A DNA stretch of 64,000 bases from Lycocorax pyrrhopterus obiensis (taxonomy: Eukaryota > Chordata > Aves > Passeriformes > Paradisaeidae): positions 133,245,700-133,309,699 of the forward strand of contig JACSVZ010000002.1 in the NCBI GenBank assembly GCA_014706295.1, written 5' to 3'. A program made the translations under genes and the position numbers. The first letter of the stretch is position 1. Each line of letters begins with the position of its first letter. Positions 1-11,496 of this stretch are shown here, piece after piece. The notes below the pieces were generated by a model that saw only the letters and a list, made by a program, of their open reading frames with translations, did no database searches and was not told where the DNA came from.

Positions 1-2097
1 GAAGGCAAGGGCTTTCAAACCATATCAAGAGCAAAGCACATCTGCTGCTTGTGAAGCTGCTTCCCAGATACAGTGAACCCACAACTGTCCTCGCAGTCAC
101 AGACCCCTGATTCCCACCCTGCAGTCGCTTCATATAGGAATATGAATATTAGATGTCTTCCAAATACCTAATTATAGTATTTGAATGGCTGCTCAGTACC
201 TGGAACTAGTGTTTGTCTGTATGCAATACAAAGCAAATTAATGGATAGGAACACAAATCAATTTTTAAAATGGTATTCTAGTTCCTTTCTTCTTTCCTTC
301 ACTCCCATCCTTCTCATTCATTTTGAGATTTTTCTGCCTATATCTATACCATAAGTCACCCTGCATAATTTCTCTGTCCCCAGTGAAGTTCGAAACGCCT
401 TTCCATTTAGTATCAGCAAATGTAATTACAGGCTAGTTACTTTCACTTCCAACTCATTAATGAAAATGTTAAATAAGACTGGACCTAAAACACCTTCCTA
501 GAAATCCACCAGATAATGCTTCCATTTTCTATAATATGGTCACTCTCTTCCCAGAAAGACTGTTCAGAAAATATTGACATCATCTCTTTACTTACCTGTT
601 GGGAGTTTCTGGATAGTCATCCAGATTCCTCCAGGACTAAGTATCATCTCTTTCATCGCCTTGAGTTTCTTGCCAGCTCATAAACTAGCAAAGCCAGGCT
701 TGAAAACTGAGATCCTTGGCACACAGCTGCTGTTAGTTTACGGGTTTTACTTCCTTTGATCAAGATGAGGAGATGGGGATAGAAAGAAAATTACCCTTAT
801 TTAAGTCATTCTAGAACTAGCACATGTTTACTTATGTCTAGGAGTATAAACTTGAAAGTAGAGTTCTGTAGGCTGTGTCCATCAGCAGTGAAAGAAAAAA
901 TGACAGATAATTACCAAACTAACATCAGCAGCCACATTTTTTCTGCTTTTTTATTATTAGAAAAATTTAAGTCCTGATATCGAGTTCATTCGTTGTGTTT
1001 TCTGGCACACACTGGATGTTTGTATGCCTGCTGGGCTGGAATCCTGATGCCGGAGAAAATAAAATAATGCGTGCTGCAATTTCTAGCTAGCTACTGGGCT
1101 CTTCTCTGCACTTAGCTTCAAAGATTTTTTTAAAACATATTTTTCTGCACCACGGCTCAGAGTTGCTAAATCCAGAAATTGAAACATTCTGGGAACCAAA
1201 TCATTTGGGGGAAAATCAAAGCTCTTGGAACGTTGCCCTAGGATTTTGAAGATAGCAGTTAATAGTAAAAATGTTCAATATTTTTAAGGAAATCCCAATT
1301 ACAAAAGGCTGCACCATTCATATCCATGATTCAGGAATAGAATGAATGCTGCATGTCTAACAGTGAAGGAAATGCATGCCTGTGTTGTGAAGGCAGGAAT
1401 TAGTAAACAAAAGGAAACCCCTTGCATTTTCTGTCTTTTTTGCATCTGTATTTACATGCTGTGAACAGTTGTGTGTGAATCCAAAGATGAAGCTTATTTA
1501 GTGGTTCAGGTTAGTCTCTATAACAGGTCTGACAACAACTATAAGACACTACCCCATTTATATAATTTGTATTTAAATCCTGGTGTTGTTTTCCAAATGG
1601 AAAGAAAAAGGATTAGGGGACGGAAGAGTTTAAATGGTGGTGTTAAGGCTCCTTTCCCTCCTCTACCAGAATTCCCTAACACTTGAATTGTGCAATGGTA
1701 TTTTAAAGCACATTTTAGTTGAAGTATAAGTTTGCAGAGGTTGTAGTTACATTACTTATATCTGCCATAAATGTGTGCCCTCTGTGAAAGGGCTGCTCAG
1801 GCCGGTGCACTCAGAGATGATCAGGTTATCTTTTAAGTGAGTTCTCAGCAGTACCCAACTCTCTGAACAGCTGTGTAAAGGCTATTGCCAACACTGTGGA
1901 GTTAGCAGAAAGGAGTGGCTGAGGATAGAGGGAAGGACCTTAATGGCAACATAAATTTACATCAGGCTATAATGACTATGAAGTTACAGTCAGAGAGAAA
2001 AATGACAGAAACAAACCTTTAAGACTTCCAAATTCTCCCGATCCCAAAGCTTCAGTATCCTCAGGATTTCAAAGGTAGCAATAGTGTAGTCTGAAGG

Positions 2098-2117
2098 CCC
2101 TATCTTTTTAGATAGGG
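2098..2117. repeat. Perfect 8-bp inverted repeat (hairpin)
   Basis: CCCTATCT at 2098-2105 and AGATAGGG at 2110-2117 are exact reverse complements separated by a four-base T loop. Pairing does not extend beyond these eight pairs, so the stem is too short for a microRNA precursor. Either strand could fold this way, but nothing around it suggests a transcript. Confidence 0.6.
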
Positions 2118-5100
2118 ACTGGTGGTCCACAGGGAACAATCTGTGTTCAAGGTCAATAGAACCATTGGGCAAAGCTGGTCGAAGAGCCTGAGGAATTGAA
2201 AAAGCATAAGACTGCAAAGTACTCTCAGGGCTCTGCCAGTAAGAGTCCCTCTATTATGGTTATTTATGTATTAGAAGCCCTGTATAGAAAATCCCTCAAT
2301 GTTTCTTTAAAATGTGAAAAATTATGCTTAATTTACTATAATATATGAAAATTTAGAGTGTAGTCATGCAGGAGAACCTGGATTTAGAGACTACATGCTA
2401 TTGAACACAGAGAGCACTGCAGAACAGGTCTCCATGCAGGAAGAGTGCAGAAGCAGTGGTGATGCACACATATGCTCGAGACTGTGTGTGTTAAACAATG
2501 ATGTTTTGCATATGGGACTTAAAGATGTTATGTGTAGAACAGCATGTCTTTACAGTAATTGAATATTTTCTTTATAAAGCAAAAGAATGTTTCCACCAAT
2601 CTGGCTTCTTGATACTTATGTTTAAATGGTAAAGCTGCATGTATTTTTCCCAATACTTTTATAAACTTATGGTTCACCTAATCAGTGGTTTGGTAACTTC
2701 AAACAGAGACTCATACTCAGTTTTCTAATGTTAGGTACCTGACTGTGGTGTCTACATTAGGGCCCTCAGCCTTCTGTGAAGTCAGAGAATAAGGCTCGAT
2801 GGTCCAGAGGATGACTCAGGACCGCGTTTCTCCAATGGATGCAAAGAGACCTTAGATTGATTCTAGCTTCTGCAGCCTTAGTGAAACTCTACGTGAGTTG
2901 ATGTAAACCATAGTAATAAGGATGGATGTCAGTCACATTTGCCTTTCTGTAGATCTCACAGAGTATCCAATGACAATAGTTAAAACCTGTGACAGAGTCC
3001 TCATTTGGAGGCTGTTTCGTTATTTTCCTAGAATCACCTTCCATATAAAGTGGTTTTTTATTATTCATCTCAGCAGAAGAACAGAGTTTGCAAAATGTAT
3101 TCTCCATGAAGGTGTGCTTTTCTGTACATCTTGGTGTTGGCCTGAAAATCATTTGGGTTTTACTGTTATTTCCGTTTGAAATGTAAGAGCAAAAGAGAGA
3201 TAGGGAAGACCCTATCTACAGATTTATCTGAGACATCATCAGATGAATTAACTACAGAATTTGAAGCAAAAGCACTTTGGCAGTGCTGTGCCTGTTCAAA
3301 ACATCAGATCAATGAGACAATTAACGTGGGAAGGCGCATGCCATGATCCATGTTAGGATCGTGGCTGCCCTGTGTGGGGATGCCAACTCAGTACTTCAGG
3401 GCACTGTTTGTACAAACCTGTTGCTGCTCACAGCTAACAGGGAGTCCCTTCGTGCTCAGGAAGTAAGCTTAGTGCATGCATTGCCCTGGCTTTGGTGTTT
3501 GCTTGCCAAGAGCTACAGTTATGTAGTGTTTACAGCAGCAGAGCAGTACAATCTCCTTTATCTGGTCTTTTTTATCTTCCCCAGCATATCGATATGATTC
3601 ACTTCCTCTTCAGAAATGTAATATCTTGGAAGTACGACCAAGTTATGATGAAATAACTAGAGGTATTACATGTTCAACTTTGGGTTACAAAAAGAGGTGG
3701 GTTACATGTTCAAACTTTAGACTCTTCAAAATCTTCCTGAAAATATATTTTTGTTTCAGAAAGCAAAAGATTTTACCAATAAGGAAACACTCCATAGACA
3801 ATATCTGGAGTTTGTAGATTTTCCATTGGTGGTAAAATAATCTACTCTGGTAAACACTAGGTTTCATGTAGTACCGCAGGGTTTTTCTGTGTTCTCCAGG
3901 TCCCTACCAGGATTTACCTGAACTCAGTATGAGCCTCTGCAGTGCATCATTATATCCTACAGTCCAGGTGGTTGTAATATATAAAACGAACTTTAGTGGA
4001 TTATTTTTTCTGGAAATTACTTCCATACCAAGCCATATCTCTTACACCATTAAATGGAGTGTTTGGTTTTGTTTAATTGTCATACTACCAGCTCCACATT
4101 TTCTAAATGTTTCAAAGATGGCTAGGATATTTTTGGTTTTGTTTGTTGGTTTTTGCCTTTTTTTTTTTTTTGTAAGACATGCATGTGAAGATGAATTTCT
4201 AAAAACTCTTTACTGGCTTAACCTAGCTCTTTTTGATAAGGGTAATACTAAGAGGGTTCCAAACATTTTTCACAGTTCCAAGTATTATGTAGTGAACCTA
4301 AGATGCACTGCAATACTCATGTTTCCCACTCAATATTACCTACTTTTATTTCTCCTAACACTTAATTTGCCTTTGGGAAACTGACTGTGGGTTCTTGCCA
4401 GTTTGCTGTTGTCTTCAATGTTGAAAGATGAGTTAGTGCTGCAAGACTATGACTTTAAACATCAGAGATGTTGCCTTCCTGGTGATATGACAGCTGTAAA
4501 TTCTGCCTTTTGCTTGTGTTTTTCCCAGATAGCTTATGCTGATAAAGTTATCTTCTGATATCCAAGAGTTATCGCAGTGGGCCCTTCACTGTTTCATTGG
4601 CTTCATGTTTTTAGGATATCTTATTGGTTTTGTGGAATCTCTTAACCTATGTTTTGTGAATCAGAAGTTTTTCAAGAGCACTAGTTCAAGAAGCAATAGA
4701 ATCCATGGTTTCATGATATACTCATCTCAGCCTTTTCAGAATTGGAACTGTTTATGGTCCATGGTTTCTATCTAAAAAGCGAAAAAAAGTCCCCAGGCAG
4801 TCATTTCAGAAGTTTAAATCATTTGCAAGAAAATGTAAACTGGGCATTCAAGACTGGTATCTTCAAAGTTATGAGCTCTTATTTCCAGATTCCTGTCACA
4901 TACTTGCTACACTGCATTCCCGAACATTGTATACTTTAAATTACATTAGCTAATAAGTGCTCCAGATGTGAACAGTGCTTCAAACCTGATTCCAACAAAA
5001 CCATCAGGTGTTTATCCCATTTAGCATTTCAGTTAGAAGTGAACCATTTGTGTACATGTCAAATTTAGTAGTTCCAACATCTTAATTCTAGTTTGTAATG

Positions 5101-7527
5101 TGCTCAGAAAGAGACCTGCTCTGTATTTGCAAAATAGAATGTGCACATGAAGATTAAAATGTGTATGATTTTTCTTCTCATCACAAAACAACCTAATTAC
5201 TCTTCTCTTGAGTGAAAGAAATGACACACAAATTTTTTAACCTCACTGACCAGATTGCTGATGAAACCTCCCTTGCACTCTAGCACTGTCTTTATCACAT
5301 TTATGACATGTTCAGAAGCAAAGACCAAGTGTTATTAGAAGAAAAGGAATGATTAATTTTTTTGCAAGTTGAAGTGTTAATATTTAATTGTGACCCTTGT
5401 AGAAATACTATGGTTAAAATAGAAAAGTTAATAAAACTTCTATTTGAAATAACAGCAGATGGCCATGTAGTGAATACAAGCTTAAAATCACTCTTGGGGC
5501 TCTATTATGTTCACAAACTGCCTCAGCTATCAATTCCTGTGTATGTTGCTGATGAGAGAAAAACTGAACTCCTGTTTCATGTAGCGCACCTTAGCTGAGT
5601 ATCATCTGACATGAAGGGCTATAGACAGCCCCTGTAGAGAGGCCTGGCATATTCAGTTAAAAGGTATTCTTCTAACATTACTGTGGGGCTTTTTCCCATG
5701 AAAGTTTTCATTAATATAATACAGATTAAAAAGTCACATGATAGTAAAAGAAATACTTTTATTCCATAGAGTATTGCTTCTGAAAATACTACAGCGTTGA
5801 GCCAACTCGTCTTGTACAAAAATGGAGTTGAGGTACATGAGGCAAAATATTCAGTGAAAGAGAAACTCATGTCTGATGCCTTGGAACTTGGACAGTGAGC
5901 TCAGTTTCTGAGAAAATGGAAAGGCAAAAGCAGCATACAGCAGAAGGAAAGGTAGCTGGATAAAAGCTGTAGAGAAGAAGACACAAGCAGATCCAGTGAA
6001 AAAAGCCCCAAGGTGATGTAGCTGAGATATGCAGAAAGCAGACACTTCCTTCTATTTTTGTGTCTTCTTTTTGAATAGCTCAAACCTTCTTGACTCTGGT
6101 TGAATTTTTACTGGCCTCTTTAACCTGATACCCCATATCCACAGGAGGACTTCTTCTTTTCAGAAAAGGCAGACAATGCAGGTGGCAAATTGTTATTCTT
6201 TATTTAATTTCCTTCTTTTGCTGCAGGCAGGTATTTTTAACCCTTATTATGTTTTCCTTTTTAACTTCCAAGGCTACACTATGTTCTTTGGGGCAAAAGA
6301 TAGGAATGAAAAAAGTATTGGAACATGTCTTTCCAATAATATTCTCACCAACACTTTTTCTTTTCATCCCTTGCTGATTCTCTGAAAAGTGTATAAAAAA
6401 CCTACAAAAGGGATGGTGCAGAGTTTAGAATATCAAAACAATTTAAATACAATTGCTGCAATTTTACTTTACACTGGAAAGACATAAGCAAGAAATGGTG
6501 GGTAACAAAAATGTTGTTTTCCCACAGTGTCTGAAATAGACTTTAGGGAATTCCTGAAGTTCATACTTACAGAAATATAATAGTGGATATTTTAACAAAG
6601 GTAAGAATTTAAACCCATAATGGTTTAACCTAATATTTTGACTGTTAAGCAAAAGGGGCTTAGTCTGACCATTGTATATGATATAAACATAGGAGAGGAT
6701 GTCAACAGAGTATAGGTGCACATGTGGGGTCTGCCCTACATCCTCTCAGCCTGCAGCATATGGTGAGGCAGAGGTGGCCTAAGCTATAAGCTCTCTTTAG
6801 CTTATTTTTCTGAAGTAAAATTTTCCGCTTTATTTTCTCTCTGTGTTGGGACAATGCCTTAAATTTTATTGGCTCCTCTGTTAAAAACATCTACTGAAGA
6901 AACAGATAATAAAGAATTAGCAGGGGCACACCTTAGGAAAGAAAAGGTGATGAGGGAGAAACATGTCATCAGTTAGGCATGTAGGACCCTCTACAGACAG
7001 ACCCATGGGATCCATTAGTCATCCAGCTGATCCTGAAGCCTGCCAGAGGAGATCTTAGATCCATTCTTAGCTGTTAATTCTTCTGGATGCATCAATGCCT
7101 TTAGTTCTGGTCATAAAGTGACAAAGACTGTCAAAAGGTAATGCTTGCAGGTGTCACAGATTAATTATCACTGTGTCTGGGGCACATAACATATAACGAA
7201 ACGCCAGAGAGATAAAGGAAGGGCTGGAAAAATAAAGCATCACATACGGGAGGTTTGCTAAACCTATTAATTTTAATTCCCAGTATTTTTCACAAATATT
7301 TCAGGACCATCAAAGCCTTTCTGATGTTCTCAGGGATCTCAGGGACCGAGAGTTGATCAGAGTGTGCAGCAAATACTTACAAGAAACCTGTCTGTAGCTG
7401 GAAAGCTGAAGAATTTATTTGCATTTATATTCACTGTAAAGAGGCTTCAACACTAGAACTTTTGTGGAGAACGCCTTAGAGAATCTGCTTGAACCCAAAA
7501 TGTCAGAAAATGTGTTGTTATGTTGAT

Positions 7528-7582
7528 ATTGTATAATATATATATTGGTATTCTTTAATGTATATATTCTATAATAATAACA
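7528..7582. repeat. AT-rich low-complexity patch
   Basis: Interrupted TA dinucleotide runs with the words ATATATATATT and TATATATTC. It is simple-sequence DNA with no sign of a gene. Confidence 0.6.
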
Positions 7583-8094
7583 GACCTTCAGATGGGGGTT
7601 GTATGGTACATTGTATGTACTGGTACATACTACTGTGAAAGTGTACCACGGAAGTTTTCACCTTCTGTTCACAGAGCATGACTTATCACATGGAACTTCC
7701 TCCATGTCTTTGAAATACAAGGTTGCAAATAGATGCTTATTTTTAAAACAGTCTCCTGAATGCTCTATGAGACTGATGTCCCGGCTGGGAAGATTTGTAG
7801 AAATTACCGTAAAATAAATTAATCAGCAAACAATTTGACCGGTATTGACAGAAGTGTTAATATGGGTTTTGCACGGGGAACTTATGTCTCAGGTAATCTA
7901 TTTGAGAGACTCGTTGAGCATGTGCACAAGGATGAGACAACAGATACAGTGTTCTGACATTTCAGAGGCTTCACCAGTCTTCACCTTAATTGTGATCAGT
8001 TCAGCAAGAACAGATAAATATCTAGTGCAGATAAATGTCTTCTTAAAAGATAGCAGAAGAAAGGTAGGAGTAAATGATTGTTAGAGAGGGAAAA

Positions 8095-8404
8095 TAGTGT
8101 ACCCTACAAAGACCTGTGCTAAGGCTTGTCCTATTCAGCATATTTCTACAGGATCTAGAAAAGGTGGTAGAGACTGATAAAGCTTGATGATGTTAAATTA
8201 TTCAGTGTAGTAAAAATGAAAGCTGGTTCTGAAGAGCTGTGGAAGGATCTCACAGTATTGAGTAATTGGGCAGTAAAATGGGAGATGAAATTCAGTGCTA
8301 ATAAATGCAGAGTAATGCAGTTGGAGAAAAACAAGCTTAATTTTACAAACGTGGTATTAGGCTCCGAGCTGTTACCACACAGTAAAGAAATCCCAAAGTC
8401 ATAA
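8095..8404 (+). mobile_element. Very old CR1-type LINE fossil (reverse transcriptase fragment)
   Basis: Translated in patches, this resembles the middle to late part of a CR1/L2-like non-LTR reverse transcriptase. The region near 8115-8150 reads like the stretch ahead of the catalytic loop (a decayed 'LFSIFLQDLE'). The loop itself survives as Asp-Asp at 8186-8191, followed by Val-Lys-Leu-Phe, with the usual Ala before the Asp pair changed. An open frame of 62 codons at 8216-8404 then carries the thumb-like pattern Trp-x-x-Lys-Trp-x-Met-Lys-Phe-Ser with Lys-Cys-x-Val-Met downstream. Frames are broken and both ends are lost in unique sequence. The decay and lack of similarity to the younger CR1 copies here point to an ancient insertion. 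The exact subfamily is unknown. A relative lies at about 63505-64000. Confidence 0.65.
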
Positions 8405-10896
8405 TAGGTAATTCTAAGAAAACATTAGTGTAACACACAGTAGCTGTTGAAAACAAACAAATGAACAAAACCAAAATAGAAAGCAGGGAATTATTAGGAA
8501 AAGATCAGAGCACAAACAAAATGTGTCAGTAAATCCAAGTGTCCTCTGTATGGTTTTGATGTCCATCTCAATAAGAATTGAGAAATTTGCATGCATTTGA
8601 TGTTCTCCTTTTGTCTATGTAGATCTGAACACGTATCCTCTCTTGCAGTGTCTGGACCTTAGAGAGTCAGAAGTGGGTGTTTTTGCAGGACTTCCTTTTG
8701 AATTTTTTTCACTTTGCAGAACTGCTTGCACGTACATACATATACCATCAGAGCAGTCTTGGTGTGAATGTAAAAGCCTAGTTCAATGAAAGCGGTGCGA
8801 AGATAAGCATCAATGAGCAGGCTCACCAGGATACATGTGCATGGATGGATTTCAGAAAAGATTTCAGCTGCTGATGATTGAATGGATTTCAAAGGAAACA
8901 TTGAAATGAGGCTACATGACTACAAGGGCAGGTGAAGACGGGATACAAAATGAGAAGATGTTTTATGTGCTGAAACAGCAGCAGAAGTCAATAGAAGCAG
9001 CTTGTCTGGTTGTTCGGATGCTGATTTGAGAAGTGTGTTGACAGAGTCGGCTTTCAAACAGTCTTTGAAGGGGAGGTGATGGTTCTAGTTGAAGGCAGGG
9101 TGACCTGAATGAAAAAAAAAAACATGAAAAATACCTAAAATTGTTCACTCAAGCCTAATTATGTATTAGAACAGTGTCCAAAAGTTGTCCCTTCTGCATA
9201 GCAAACTAGGCTAATGTTTTAAAATAACCAGAGGGTGGGCGATGGTTGAGCTCTGGAAGCCCGGGTGGATATCCTGCTTCTCACCCAGAGAAGGCTGTTT
9301 CTAGAGCCCAGAGAGTCCTGATGGCAAAAAAGAGTTAGCAGTAACATCCTCTGGGGAGGTGTGTTAGGCAAGAGGGAAAAATCAGCATAGCAAACTGTGC
9401 TTTACAGAGATTTTACTCTCAGATGAAAAGAAAATGCTGAGCGTGATGAGAAATGGAAAAACTGTAGACAACAACCAAGAATTACAGGAATTCCTGGGGC
9501 TGGAATTCCAACTTTTTCATCTTGCATTTCCTTTTAAAACGTATTGTCAAACAACATCCCTGTTGTAATAAAATAAAGAAGTCCAGTGAAAGAATACAAA
9601 GATTCAAAAACAAACGAACAACTGAGTGACAAAAGAAAATGAAAGTAATTGCCTAGGAGGAAGGGGGCTGAGGTGTGTGAAAGGGAGCTTGTCTGATCAC
9701 CCAAGCTGCCAGCTTTTCAGTAAGAAGCTGAGGAGGATGACTAGAGCATAGAAGACAGAGAGGAGATGGAAAGAAACTGGAAGCCTGTCTCATTTTCTTT
9801 CTGTCTTATTGAAGACCTTCTCTCTTTTCCTTTCTATCTCAAATCTTCAGGTGTTTCTGTTGTCCTCTATCTTACCATCTGCCTTTGTGGATCTTACCAC
9901 TATCCTTTCTGGCCTCAGTGCTTTCCTTGGCCTGGGTCCTGCTGTCCTATGGCACAATCCACTTATTTCTGTAACATTTCTTTCCTTCCTTCTGCAAGTT
10001 ACTTCATTTTAGATCTCTCTTCTTCCTTACTTGTTTCCCCAACTACTCTTTGCCATGAGATAAACACAGAAGAAAAGACACTGAGACAGGTAACAGCAAA
10101 AAAGCACAGTCTGGGCAAATTCTTTGCACACAAAACTTTCCAAAACCTGGAGATTTTTACTGACAAACCCACCATAGGATGTAAATCCAAATCCTTCCCT
10201 GTGGCTGCTCAAACAAAGGTCTTTGCCCTTGGAGTCACTGTCACTTTTCAGACTTCAAAACAGGTTTGGCAGCCCTGCCTTTTCCTCAGAGAGCCCCCAA
10301 GCACTGCCACACTTGTGCAGGCTTCTTCCCACAGCTATGAGTATGTTGAGCCAACAGCTATAATTTTCTAATAAAGAAACTGTAGAATAGTCAGTAGATA
10401 TATGTTGACCAACTTCTGCACTTTGAGGCTTTCTGAAAAACCTGTTTTGATTATGGCTCCTTTACAATTACAGAAAAAAAAGTGTTTTGTTTCAGAAAAA
10501 AAAGTGGGCCAGTTTTTCCTTTTGAGATAGTCCCTGATTTTTATCATCTCCTAATTAGAGTATGTACAAAAGAATTTCACATATGTTTACAAAACAAACA
10601 TTTATGGTACTTGTGTAATTACAAAGTCTGCCATTAAATTAGTGTTTCACATGTCTGTGTTTTAATTATTAACTGTGGCAGAATATAGCTAAAGCAGAAA
10701 ACATGTAATTTCTATGATAACAACTGAACACAATTAGCTGAATATCTTTCTACAAACAAAATGTGGTTTTCATTTGGATTCTTCTGTTGTATTAGTTGCA
10801 TTTAGGGCAATGCAAAGGAGCCTGGCATGCTCCCTCTTCACTGTGGGAGTTGTATGACATTTAATATTTTGGAATCTACTATGTTAAAAGTGTTTA
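8405..10896. other. Unique non-coding sequence with one longer open frame
   Basis: No known repeat or exon was recognised. The stretch is ordinary AT-rich DNA apart from the 201-codon frame at 9766-10371, listed separately. An A-run near 9111-9122 is simple sequence. Confidence 0.5.
9766..10371 (+). CDS. Longest open frame in the window, unrecognised, probably chance
   Basis: A 201-codon frame from ATG at 9766 to a stop at 10369-10371. The first 95 or so residues are hydrophobic and rich in Ser, Phe, Leu, Pro and Cys, because the DNA at 9780-10040 is pyrimidine-rich, a composition that avoids stop codons. The second half is polar and unremarkable. I see no domain, signature motif or signal that identifies a family, no splice context that makes a clear exon, and no CpG-rich promoter nearby. 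It could be an unspliced lineage-specific transcript, but a chance frame is more likely. Confidence 0.1.
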   Translation: MERNWKPVSFSFCLIEDLLSFPFYLKSSGVSVVLYLTICLCGSYHYPFWPQCFPWPGSCCPMAQSTYFCNISFLPSASYFILDLSSSLLVSPTTLCHEINTEEKTLRQVTAKKHSLGKFFAHKTFQNLEIFTDKPTIGCKSKSFPVAAQTKVFALGVTVTFQTSKQVWQPCLFLREPPSTATLVQASSHSYEYVEPTAIIF

Positions 10897-10901
10897 CACG
10901 G

Positions 10902-11491
10902 TGTCATGTTCTAACCCCAGCCAGCCACCACGTATCACACAGCCTCTCACTCACTACCCCACCAGCAAGACTGGAGAGAGAATCAGAGGATAAAAGCTGG
11001 AAAACTTGTGGATTGAGATAACGACAGTTTAACAGGGAAAGGAAAAAACATGCACACAAGCAAAGTGAAAAAGAGAATTAATTCACTGCTTCTTATGGGC
11101 AGGCAGGTGTTCAGCCATCTCCAGGAGAGCAGGGCCCCGTCACATGCAGTGGTTACATGGAAAGACAAATGGCATCACTCCAAACATCCCCCCCTCCCAC
11201 CTTCTTCCTCCCACTTTATATACTGAATATGGCATCATATGATCTGGAATCCCTTTGATCAGTTGGGCTCAGCTGTCCCAGATTTGTGTTCTCCCAATTT
11301 CTCCTGCACCCTTAGTCTCCTCACCAGAGTGGCACTATGAAAAGCAAAAAAGGCCTTGGCTCTGTGTAAGCTCTGCTCAGAAATTTTAAAAAAATCTCTA
11401 TATTAACTCTATATTCAGCACAAATCCAAAACACAGCCCCATACCAGCCACTGCAAAGAAAATTAATTTTACCCCAGCCAAAACCAGCACA
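10902..11491 (-). mobile_element. Solo LTR of an avian endogenous retrovirus (ERVL-like)
   Basis: On the minus strand the element begins TGTGCTGGTTTTGGCTGG and ends in ...CATGACA, which I recognise as a widespread bird LTR type. Its 590 bp lie between near-identical 5-bp flanks, CACGG at 10897-10901 and CAAGG at 11492-11496, as expected for an old target-site duplication with one later substitution. A minus-strand TATA box, TATATAAAG, is at 11215-11223. The polyadenylation hexamer expected farther downstream, near the Leu-tRNA-like GTTAAACTG stretch at about 11025, looks degraded. No gag, pol or env remains are next to it, so it is a solo LTR. The assignment to class ERVL rests on memory of the consensus and the 5-bp duplication. 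Confidence 0.85.
11215..11223 (-). promoter_or_regulatory. TATA box of the minus-strand LTR
   Basis: TATATAAAG on the minus strand, inside the solo LTR and roughly 270 bp from its 5' end. In this LTR family this is where retroviral transcription starts. Whether it is active today cannot be read from sequence. Confidence 0.55.
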
Positions 11492-11496
11492 CAAGG

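Larger units (their letters stand above)
1..8094. other. Unique AT-rich non-coding sequence, no gene recognised
   Basis: I see no recognisable coding exon, RNA gene or mobile element here. The open frames are short and AT-driven; the longest is 151 codons at 3929-4384 and is rich in Phe, Leu and Ile, as chance frames in T-rich DNA are. Local features are a perfect hairpin at 2098-2117, a T-run near 4158-4171 and an AT-rich low-complexity patch at about 7528-7582. Old, decayed repeats that I cannot recognise by eye may be hidden here. Confidence 0.55.

Noticed and set aside
3929..4384. 151-codon plus-strand frame
   Set aside because: Composition is that of T-rich DNA, with Phe/Leu/Ile and a poly-Phe run from a T tract; no motif or splice context.
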